This document shows, piece after piece, positions 1 to 4,926 of a stretch of DNA of 14,977 nt (positions are counted from its first letter, which is position 1; each line of letters begins with the position of its first letter). This DNA is from Sediminibacterium ginsengisoli (GTDB lineage: Bacteria; Bacteroidota; Bacteroidia; Chitinophagales; Chitinophagaceae). Location: positions 1 through 14,977 of the forward strand of contig CALPLN020000027.1 of the NCBI GenBank assembly GCA_943324415.2. Reading direction: 5' to 3'. Under the pieces are notes generated by a model that saw only the letters and a list, made by a program, of their open reading frames with translations, was not told the DNA's origin and did not search any database. Both the position numbers and the translations under genes were made by a program.

Positions 1-20
1 AACTAATACTATTACGGGTG

Positions 21-36
21 TTAATATCTTAATATC
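21..36. repeat. AT-rich 8-bp tandem repeat
   Basis: The unit TTAATATC occurs twice in tandem and a third copy begins (TTA). It lies at the left end of the candidate origin, just before the degenerate DnaA-like box at 41-49. Short AT-rich repeats are common in DNA-unwinding elements, but two copies alone are weak evidence. Confidence 0.3.
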
Positions 37-40
37 TTAG

Positions 41-49
41 TTATTCACT
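41..49 (+). promoter_or_regulatory. Degenerate DnaA-like box TTATTCACT
   Basis: One mismatch (T for C at position 5) from the TTATCCACT motif found three times downstream. It has the same orientation as those copies and is about 130 bp from the nearest. As a single degenerate match it counts only as part of the cluster. Confidence 0.3.
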
Positions 50-182
50 TATGATTTTTTATCAATGATCTATAGAACAGAACAGATTGTATTTTATAAA
101 GTTCAGCTAGTATTGATTTTAATTTCTTCTATATTAATTTTTTAATATTTGTAATTGAGCTATCATTTTAAATAAACACAGG

Positions 183-191
183 TTATCCACT
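183..191 (+). promoter_or_regulatory. DnaA box TTATCCACT
   Basis: Eight of nine bases match the classical DnaA box TTATCCACA. The match with the copy at 302 extends three more bases (TTATCCACTGTT in both). It lies directly downstream of the most AT-rich part of the gap. Confidence 0.55.
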
Positions 192-301
192 GTTAATTAA
201 CGGGTATAAGTTGACCCTTATTTTCGCAAAAATCTACTTATCTAAAATACCAAATCAGTTTATTCCATTTTTATTCCCACTTATTCTATCAAAAATGGGG
301 T

Positions 302-329
302 TTATCCACTGTTTTTTTAATTATCCACT
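302..329 (+). promoter_or_regulatory. Pair of DnaA boxes, 19 bp apart
   Basis: Two exact TTATCCACT motifs (302-310 and 321-329) in the same orientation start 19 bp apart, separated by a short T-rich spacer. Close same-strand pairs of DnaA boxes favour cooperative DnaA binding. They lie about 55 bp upstream of the predicted ppiD promoter, so DnaA bound here could also affect ppiD expression; that is an inference. Confidence 0.55.
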
Positions 330-365
330 TACCCTTTGTGTATTTTATTACGAATACAAACGTAA

Positions 366-391
366 TTGGTTCATATAATATCCTAAATTTG
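366..391 (+). promoter_or_regulatory. Predicted ppiD promoter, Bacteroidota type
   Basis: TAAATTTG at 384-391 matches the Bacteroidota -7 consensus TAnnTTTG exactly. A TTG at 366-368 could be the -33 element, but the 15-bp spacer is shorter than the usual 17-23. Transcription would start near 397-400, giving a leader of about 20 nt before the ATG at 417. Confidence 0.5.
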
Positions 392-416
392 CTCCCTATA
401 TAATTATAAGATACAT

Positions 417-2495
417 ATGTCTATTATTCAGAACATTCGTGAAAAAGGTGCTTGGATCATCTTTACAATTATTGTAATCGCATTGATTGCTTTTGTATTA
501 CAAGATGGAATTGGTAAACAAGGTAATACTGCTGTTTCCGATCTTGGAGAAGTCAATGGTATTTCTATTAACAAAACCAACTTCGAAGAAAAATTAGAAA
601 TGCAAGTTCAGAACTATGCATCTCAAGGAATCAAACGTGAACAAATTATTGGTTTCTTGTGGAATCAAGAAGTAGATCGTATTTTATACACTACTGAAGA
701 AAAAAAGTTAGGTATAACTGTAGGTACGAAAGAAATTTCTGATGTTTTATTTGGTACTGAATCTCCTTTTAAACAAGAATTTACAGATCCCAATACAGGT
801 GAGTTTAAAGTGAACGATGCTAAACAAGCAATTGCTCAAGTTAAGAAAAGTAAAAATCAAGAACAAATCAATCAGATAGAGAAGATGTATATCGAACCCT
901 CTATTGAAAATAGATTGAGAAATAAATACCAAGCCCTTGTAGTGAAAGGTGTTCAAGTTCCATCATGGATGGTACAAAAACAATATGCGGAATCAAATAG
1001 TATTGCTAATATTAATATAGTGGGTATTCCATATGTAAGTATTTCTGATAGTGCGATTAAAGTGACAGATGATGAGGTTGCTGCTTATATTAAAGAAAAC
1101 GCTGCAGCATATCAAGTAGAAGAAGCTTCTAAAAATATAAGTTATGTTGGTTTTTCTGCAGCACCTACAACTGTAGACTCAGTAGCTGTGTTAAATAGTA
1201 TCACTGCTTTAAAAGCGGATTTTCAAGCTGCACCAGATGCGGCTGTATTTTTAAATAAAGCGGGTTCTGATCTACCTTTTTACAATAGTTATATAAGTAG
1301 TAAATCATTACAAGTACCAAATAAAGAAGCAATTTTAGCTGCTGGAATTGGTAATGTGTATGGCCCATATGTGGACGGAAAAAATTACACTATTGCAAAA
1401 GTACTAGGCGTTAAACAATGGCCCGACAGTGCTAGTGTTAGACATATTCTTGTGGCGACAGCAGGACAAAACGGACAAATTGTTCGCGATGATAGCGCTG
1501 CTTTGAAAATTATGGATAGCATAAAGACAGCGATAGCTGGTGGTGCTAGCTTTGAGGAGATGGTTCAAAAATATTCTGATGATGCTGGTAGTAAAGCAAA
1601 TGGTGGTAAATACGAAATGTTTGCTCAAGCTCAAATGGTAGGACCATTCAATGATTTTTCTTTTGATAATTCAGTTGGAGCCAAAGGAGTAGTTAAAACT
1701 GATTTTGGTTATCATTATATTGAAGTTTTAAAACAAACACCAAGAACATCAGCGTATAAAATTGCTTACCTATCTAAAGCGATCTTACCAAGTAGTGAAA
1801 CAATTGGTGCTGCCTCTGCTGCAGCTGCAGCATTTGCTAGCGCAAGTAAAGATGTAAAATCTTTCAATGAACAAGCGGTAAAGCTTAATAAACAAATATT
1901 CCCTGCTGCTAATATTAAAGCAATGGACTATGAAGTGCCAGGAATTGGTGAAACTAGAACAATGGTTCGTTGGGTGTATGAAAAGGACATTAATTCAGTT
2001 TCTGAACCAATAGAAGTGGGTGATAGTTATTTTGTGGCAATCATCACCGGCGAAGATAAAGTTGGCTTAGCTTCTGTTGCTTCTGCTAAACCACAAATTG
2101 AGGGTATTTTAAGAGATCAAAAGAAAGCGTTGCAGATCAAACAAAATTTCAAAGGCAATACAATCGAAGAAATTGCTGCCAGTGCTAAGACTATCGTTCA
2201 ACCTGCAGACAGCATTAATTTCAATTATTCCATGATCCCAGGAATTGGAAATGAACCAAAATTAGTCGGTGCAGCCTTCAATAAAGCTTTTTTAAACAAA
2301 CCAAGCGCGCCTATTGCTGGTAATGCTGGAGTATTTGTTATTAGTGTGAAATCCCAAGGAGCAAAAGCTGCTTCCCAGGATATAACTAATTTTGAAGCTG
2401 AGTTGCTGAATAGAACAAGGTCTGTTGTGTATAGAACAAATGTCGCTTTAAAAAAGATCGCTAAAATTGTTGACAATAGAATGAAAGTCTATTAG
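417..2495 (+). CDS. ppiD: Membrane-anchored periplasmic peptidyl-prolyl isomerase, PpiD/SurA type
   Basis: This 692-residue protein is a folding factor for envelope proteins that emerge from the Sec translocon. Residues 1-11 (MSIIQNIREKG) are a short cytoplasmic tail, and about 12-29 form one hydrophobic segment without a signal-peptidase site, so it is a signal anchor with the bulk in the periplasm. Residues to about 170 resemble the SurA/PpiD N-terminal chaperone domain. A single parvulin (PpiC) domain spans about 340-440, beginning at the SVRHILV motif (R342-H343) and ending with the typical FGYHYIEVLK. The region after 450 is an alanine-rich helical chaperone-like domain without a second clear parvulin repeat. 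One parvulin domain and one anchor fit PpiD better than soluble SurA. It has its own promoter and a terminator right behind it, so it is probably monocistronic. The ATG at 417 fits the promoter spacing, but the ribosome-binding site is weak, which is common in Bacteroidota. Confidence 0.88.
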   Translation: MSIIQNIREKGAWIIFTIIVIALIAFVLQDGIGKQGNTAVSDLGEVNGISINKTNFEEKLEMQVQNYASQGIKREQIIGFLWNQEVDRILYTTEEKKLGITVGTKEISDVLFGTESPFKQEFTDPNTGEFKVNDAKQAIAQVKKSKNQEQINQIEKMYIEPSIENRLRNKYQALVVKGVQVPSWMVQKQYAESNSIANINIVGIPYVSISDSAIKVTDDEVAAYIKENAAAYQVEEASKNISYVGFSAAPTTVDSVAVLNSITALKADFQAAPDAAVFLNKAGSDLPFYNSYISSKSLQVPNKEAILAAGIGNVYGPYVDGKNYTIAKVLGVKQWPDSASVRHILVATAGQNGQIVRDDSAALKIMDSIKTAIAGGASFEEMVQKYSDDAGSKANGGKYEMFAQAQMVGPFNDFSFDNSVGAKGVVKTDFGYHYIEVLKQTPRTSAYKIAYLSKAILPSSETIGAASAAAAAFASASKDVKSFNEQAVKLNKQIFPAANIKAMDYEVPGIGETRTMVRWVYEKDINSVSEPIEVGDSYFVAIITGEDKVGLASVASAKPQIEGILRDQKKALQIKQNFKGNTIEEIAASAKTIVQPADSINFNYSMIPGIGNEPKLVGAAFNKAFLNKPSAPIAGNAGVFVISVKSQGAKAASQDITNFEAELLNRTRSVVYRTNVALKKIAKIVDNRMKVY

Positions 2496-2512
2496 TCGTT
2501 TTTAAAATAATT

Positions 2513-2541
2513 AAAACCCTCGATTTATCGGGGGTTTTTTT
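2513..2541 (+). terminator. Rho-independent terminator after ppiD
   Basis: AAACCCTCGA and TCGGGGGTTT form a 10-bp stem with one G-T wobble around a TTTA loop, followed by a run of T. It lies 18 bp after the ppiD stop codon and separates ppiD from the DUF2480 gene. Confidence 0.85.
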
Positions 2542-2600
2542 ATTCGCTTTTCGAAACCTCTAAGGACCTAGAATTCTAAAAAAGAATCTAATTTTACAGT

Positions 2601-3107
2601 ATGTCAGAAACCTTCATTAATAAAGTAGCAGAGAGTGGTTTAATTAGTTTAGACCTTGCGCAATATATTCCCAACAATGAGATTGTGATTTTTGATATTA
2701 AACCTTATTTATTCATGGAGCTTATTCTTAAAGAAAAAGATTTCCGTGCAAGTTTAGCCGCAATTGATTGGGAGCAATATCAAGATAAAATAGTAGGTAT
2801 TCACTGTACCGCTGATGCAATCATTCCCATGTGGGCGAACATGTTAATCGTTTCTAATTTATCGCAATTTGCTAAGTCTATTTATTTTGGTGATGAAAAT
2901 AAAACGAGAGAATTGATTTTATTAGAAGAAATACAAAAGTTAGATGTAGGCTCTTTTACAGACCAGCGCGTTGTGATCAAAGGTTGTGGTGATATGCCTA
3001 TTGGAGAATCTGCGTATGTTGCGATCACGCACAAACTACGCCCAGTTGTTAAAAGTATTATGTACGGCGAACCTTGTTCTACGGTACCGGTTTTTAAGAA
3101 AAAATAA
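2601..3107 (+). CDS. DUF2480 family protein, unknown function
   Basis: I recognise this 168-residue protein as DUF2480, a Bacteroidota family without an assigned biochemical function. Family-typical stretches are FDIKPYLFMELILKEKDFR (31-49), VVIKGCGDMPIGESAYV (124-140) and the C-terminal SIMYGEPCSTVP (152-163). It has no signal peptide or membrane segment and should be cytosolic. Three cysteines stand out: C69 in GIHCTADA, C129 in IKGCG and C159 in GEPCS; the last two are in the most conserved-looking segments and could bind a metal or Fe-S cluster, which is inference. I recall family members near SUF iron-sulfur genes in other Bacteroidota, but no suf gene is in this window. The nearest metal-related gene here is feoA. 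No convincing promoter is visible; TAATTTTA at 2589-2596 is one base off the -7 consensus. It converges on nadD with a 24-bp gap and no obvious terminator. Confidence 0.8.
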   Translation: MSETFINKVAESGLISLDLAQYIPNNEIVIFDIKPYLFMELILKEKDFRASLAAIDWEQYQDKIVGIHCTADAIIPMWANMLIVSNLSQFAKSIYFGDENKTRELILLEEIQKLDVGSFTDQRVVIKGCGDMPIGESAYVAITHKLRPVVKSIMYGEPCSTVPVFKKK

Positions 3108-3131
3108 TTTGAGATATTTTTATAAAAGATT

Positions 3132-3740
3132 TTAAATAGATTTTTTAGCATCAGTCGTTTTTACGACTTCTTCTTTAAAATAATTATTTCTTTCTATTTC
3201 TGCTCTTACTTTTTCAGGGACCAAGTATCTTATTGTGATACCTGCTTTGCAGTTGTTACGAATTAATGTAGCTGACAATTCTAACATAGGTGCTTCTAGA
3301 TATTGAACTTGAGCGCCATATTTTTCAGTGATTTCAAACCCCGGTCTTCTGTATACAATGAATTGATAATTTTTAACTAGCGCTTCAAAGTTTTTCCATT
3401 TTGGTAAATTTTGAAAACTATCGCCCCCCATGATGACAAAAAACTCATGCTGTGGAAATTGTTCCTGAATATAGGTTAACGTATCAATAGTATAGGATGG
3501 CTTAGGCAGTTTAAACTCTATGTCTGAAACCTTAATCTGTTCATCTTCTTCAATGGCCAATTGCGCTAAGTGCAACCGATCATATTCGTTTAATAAACTT
3601 GCTTGAGTCTTATGAGGATTTTGTGGTGATACAACCAACCAAATTTGTTGCAAGGCAGTATGGTTCGCAATATAGCTTGCCACCATAAGGTGTCCGTGGT
3701 GAATTGGGTTAAATGAACCAAAAAATAGACCGATTTTCAT
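3132..3740 (-). CDS. nadD: Nicotinate-nucleotide adenylyltransferase
   Basis: This cytosolic enzyme transfers AMP from ATP to nicotinate mononucleotide to make deamido-NAD, the step before NAD synthetase in the de novo and salvage pathways. The protein has 202 residues, a usual length. The nucleotidyltransferase signature GSFNPIHHGHL is at 8-18, with the T/HxGH-type histidines H14-H17. The IMGGDSF segment is at 103-109, and the second ATP-binding motif of the family appears as ELSATLIR (residues 154-161), close to the usual SSTxIR. The C-terminal tail from about 185 is lysine-rich and probably disordered. It lies 20 bp downstream of feoA on the same strand and is probably cotranscribed with it, since no clean Bacteroidota promoter is seen in the gap (ATACTTTG, rev. 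comp. of 3743-3750, is a poor match). Confidence 0.93.
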   Translation of the reverse strand: MKIGLFFGSFNPIHHGHLMVASYIANHTALQQIWLVVSPQNPHKTQASLLNEYDRLHLAQLAIEEDEQIKVSDIEFKLPKPSYTIDTLTYIQEQFPQHEFFVIMGGDSFQNLPKWKNFEALVKNYQFIVYRRPGFEITEKYGAQVQYLEAPMLELSATLIRNNCKAGITIRYLVPEKVRAEIERNNYFKEEVVKTTDAKKSI

Positions 3741-3760
3741 CTCAAAGTATTGATTGTCAA

Positions 3761-3994
3761 TTAGTTAGATAATTCTTGGGTAATTATGATACTTTCCGCT
3801 TCGTCATTTCTTAAACTTAATTGATAACCCGCTACTGATATGGATATTGGATCACCCAATGGTGCAATCTGTTCAACTGTTATGATTTCACCTGGTATAC
3901 AACCCATCTCCATTAGTTTTAAAAATATCTCATCGTTTTCAAAAGAATGAATAACAGCGGTTTCCCCAATTTTTAGATCTGATAATTTCTTCAT
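3761..3994 (-). CDS. feoA: FeoA-domain protein (SH3-like, iron-transport associated)
   Basis: A 77-residue protein consisting of one FeoA domain. The family pattern is clear: LMEMGCIPGEIITVEQIAPL (27-46) followed by GDPISI and the conserved LR at 61-62. FeoA is a small cytosolic SH3-like protein that assists the FeoB ferrous-iron transporter; similar domains occur at the C-terminus of DtxR-type regulators. No feoB is adjacent, and the next gene on this strand is nadD, so a direct role in iron uptake is not proven. I start the protein at the ATG at 3994-3992. An in-frame TTG at 4006-4004 would add four residues, but it overlaps the predicted -7 promoter box and would not be in the transcript. 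ybeY is divergent, 98 bp away. Confidence 0.82.
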   Translation of the reverse strand: MKKLSDLKIGETAVIHSFENDEIFLKLMEMGCIPGEIITVEQIAPLGDPISISVAGYQLSLRNDEAESIIITQELSN

Positions 3995-4003
3995 AATAGT
4001 CCA

Positions 4004-4011
4004 CAAAGATA
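4004..4011 (-). promoter_or_regulatory. Predicted feoA -7 promoter box, near-leaderless start
   Basis: Read on the minus strand this is TATCTTTG, an exact match to TAnnTTTG. The ATG of feoA begins 10 bases after the last base of the box, so the mRNA would have a leader of only a few bases. No clear TTG -33 element is seen at the usual distance. Confidence 0.5.
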
Positions 4012-4092
4012 CCGATGTTTATATTTATGTTCTTACGAAATATGGAGCATTAAATTACGTTATCAATATAACCACTCTAAAGGTTTTAGTGA

Positions 4093-4524
4093 ATGAATAT
4101 CTTTTTTAACAAAGCGGATAAAGGAACGAGTCTCAGACATCGTATACTGCTAAAGTCTTTTATTGAAAAACAACTGCGCAAGGAGGGTATTACGATTGAA
4201 GCACTTCAGTATGTATTTTGTTCTGATGAACACCTTTTAAATATCAATAAACAGTTTTTGAATCACGATTATTATACTGATATAATTAGTTTTGATTTAT
4301 CAGATCGAAAGGGGATCTTGATTGGAGACATTTATATAAGTATCGATCGCGTAAAGGACAATGCAAAAACACATGGGAATTCGATGATGCATGAACTTTT
4401 AAGGGTAATCTTTCATGGCGCTTTACATTTTTGTGGTTATAAGGATAAGAAACCAGCTGATGCGAAGCTAATGCGCTCCATGGAGGACAAGTGGCTCAGG
4501 GCTTATTTGAAAACAATTTCCTAG
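4093..4524 (+). CDS. ybeY: Endoribonuclease YbeY (rRNA maturation factor)
   Basis: This 143-residue, zinc-dependent UPF0054 family protein is involved in 16S rRNA 3'-end maturation and ribosome quality control in the cytosol. The family segments NINKQFLNHDYYTDIISFDL (50-69, like the usual N-x-x-F-R-xx-xx-TDVLSF) and GDIYIS are present. The metal site is HGALHFCGYKDK at 108-119. H108 and H112 are kept, but the position of the third ligand (the final H in HxxxHxxxxxH) is D118. From memory, YKDK is common in Bacteroidota YbeY, so this is probably a lineage variant and not decay. The start ATG follows the intergenic region divergent from feoA; no clear promoter or strong ribosome-binding site is visible. 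Confidence 0.87.
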   Translation: MNIFFNKADKGTSLRHRILLKSFIEKQLRKEGITIEALQYVFCSDEHLLNINKQFLNHDYYTDIISFDLSDRKGILIGDIYISIDRVKDNAKTHGNSMMHELLRVIFHGALHFCGYKDKKPADAKLMRSMEDKWLRAYLKTIS

Positions 4525-4535
4525 TTTGCTTTAGG

Positions 4536-4555
4536 GATGTTCCACGTGGAACATC
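4536..4555. promoter_or_regulatory. parS: parS site 1 (ParB-binding centromere site)
   Basis: The core TGTTCCACGTGGAACA (4539-4554) fits the widely conserved chromosomal parS consensus TGTTnCACGTGnAACA with no mismatch. The perfect palindrome extends to 20 bp (4536-4555). ParB binds such sites, spreads and, with ParA and SMC, segregates newly replicated origins; parS sites cluster near oriC. It begins 12 bp after the ybeY stop codon. The ParB gene is not in the window. Confidence 0.88.
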
Positions 4556-4590
4556 TATTATTTAGAACACACCCTGTCTAATGTAAAACA

Positions 4591-4665
4591 TGAGAATATA
4601 TACCTATTCCTTGGCTCTCAGCTCGCTGCGCTCGAATGTTCGCTACGGAATAGTATTTATTCTCA
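4591..4665 (+). repeat. Hairpin repeat, copy 1 (core forward)
   Basis: The left arm 4591-4610 pairs with 4647-4665 over about 18 bp, with one mismatch and one bulge. It encloses a 36-nt loop. The loop holds a 28-nt core (4615-4642, starting CTCTCAGCTCGC and ending CGAATGTTCG). The core occurs again, inverted, at 4762-4789 with 26 of 28 bases identical. Inside the core GCTCG is repeated directly with a 4-nt gap. The GC-rich core stands out against the AT-rich gap and resembles dispersed palindromic (REP-like) repeats. It could also work as a ybeY terminator or as an RNA structure. Confidence 0.72.
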
Positions 4666-4735
4666 AAGATCTAATAAGCACATATCCTCACTTTTGAGTA
4701 TTTTATACGGTTTTAAACTTACGGACTATAGAGGA

Positions 4736-4816
4736 ACTTAGAAAACAATACAAATATTCGCCGAACATTCGAGTGAAGCGAGCTGAGAGGAGAATATTTC
4801 GGTATTTTTTCTAAGT
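4736..4816 (-). repeat. Hairpin repeat, copy 2 (core inverted)
   Basis: The left arm 4736-4759 pairs with 4792-4816 over 23 bp (10, 5 and 8 bp blocks separated by a 1-nt and a 2-nt bulge). It encloses a 32-nt loop with the same 28-nt core as copy 1, in reverse orientation (4762-4789). The stem sequence is largely different from that of copy 1, yet each stem is self-complementary, so the two copies keep a structure and a loop sequence and not a stem sequence. The right arm contains a T6 run (4805-4810), but in mid-stem, which is unlike an ordinary terminator. Confidence 0.72.
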
Positions 4817-4874
4817 CAAACACATAGCAGGCAATTTTAAACAACCAGTTATTAAAAGAGGAAAAGTTTGACGA

Positions 4875-4890
4875 TGTTCCACGTGGAACG
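4875..4890. promoter_or_regulatory. parS: parS site 2, next to the mnmG promoter
   Basis: TGTTCCACGTGGAACG differs from the perfect parS only in the last base; the 14-bp palindrome GTTCCACGTGGAAC is intact (4876-4889). It shares 17 bases with site 1, starting at GATGTTCC. It lies 21 bp upstream of the mnmG -7 box, about where the -33 region begins, so ParB bound here could affect mnmG transcription (inference). The two sites are 336 bp apart. Confidence 0.82.
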
Positions 4891-4911
4891 TTTTATTTAA
4901 CAATACCAACT

Positions 4912-4919
4912 TATCTTTG
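4912..4919 (+). promoter_or_regulatory. Predicted mnmG -7 promoter box, leaderless start
   Basis: TATCTTTG matches TAnnTTTG exactly, and the mnmG ATG begins 8 bases after the box ends. The expected transcription start falls on or next to the A of the ATG, so the mRNA would be leaderless or nearly so. No clear TTG is seen at the -33 position, where the sequence is T-rich (4891-4898). Confidence 0.55.
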
Positions 4920-4926
4920 CATCCTT

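Larger units (their letters stand above)
1..383. other. oriC: Candidate chromosomal replication origin (DnaA-box cluster)
   Basis: This gene-free stretch upstream of ppiD is strongly AT-rich, especially about 41-180. It holds three exact copies of TTATCCACT on the plus strand (183-191, 302-310, 321-329) and a one-mismatch copy TTATTCACT at 41-49. The classical DnaA box is TTATCCACA, so these differ from it only at the last base. I saw no further copy of this 9-mer in the window on either strand, so three within 147 bp is a real cluster. AT-rich DNA beside a run of DnaA boxes is the usual bacterial origin design. Two parS sites and mnmG/gidA, which lies near the origin in many bacteria, are within 5 kb. 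dnaA is absent from the window, and the left edge may cut the region. The origin call is an inference; the motif cluster is directly visible. Confidence 0.55.
4525..4926. other. 402-bp intergenic region with parS sites and paired hairpins
   Basis: No open reading frame with coding character is seen here. In order the gap holds a perfect 20-bp palindrome containing parS (4536-4555), a large hairpin (4591-4665), a 70-bp AT-rich spacer, a second large hairpin in the opposite orientation (4736-4816), a second parS (4875-4890), and the mnmG -7 promoter box (4912-4919). There is no conventional terminator for ybeY apart from these hairpins. Confidence 0.85.

Noticed and set aside
2225..2476. Open frames antisense to ppiD, mnmG, amidohydrolase and polA genes (for example 2225-2476, 11811-12146, 12177-12449 on the minus strand)
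   Set aside because: They lie fully inside well-supported genes, show no domain or signal and no promoter, and have the composition expected of a shadow frame.
3995..4006. TTG start adding four residues to FeoA
   Set aside because: The TTG overlaps the -7 promoter box (TATCTTTG on the minus strand), so it would not be in the mRNA, and the added residues MWTI are not part of the domain.
4536..4555. The palindrome around CCACGTGG as a transcription-factor operator or ybeY terminator
   Set aside because: The sequence fits the parS consensus base for base and occurs again 336 bp downstream. There is no T-run after it, and the two halves leave no loop for an RNA terminator.
4591..4816. The paired hairpins as an insertion sequence or MITE
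   Set aside because: There is no transposase frame, no shared terminal repeat for the whole 226-bp unit and no target-site duplication. Each hairpin has its own, different stem.
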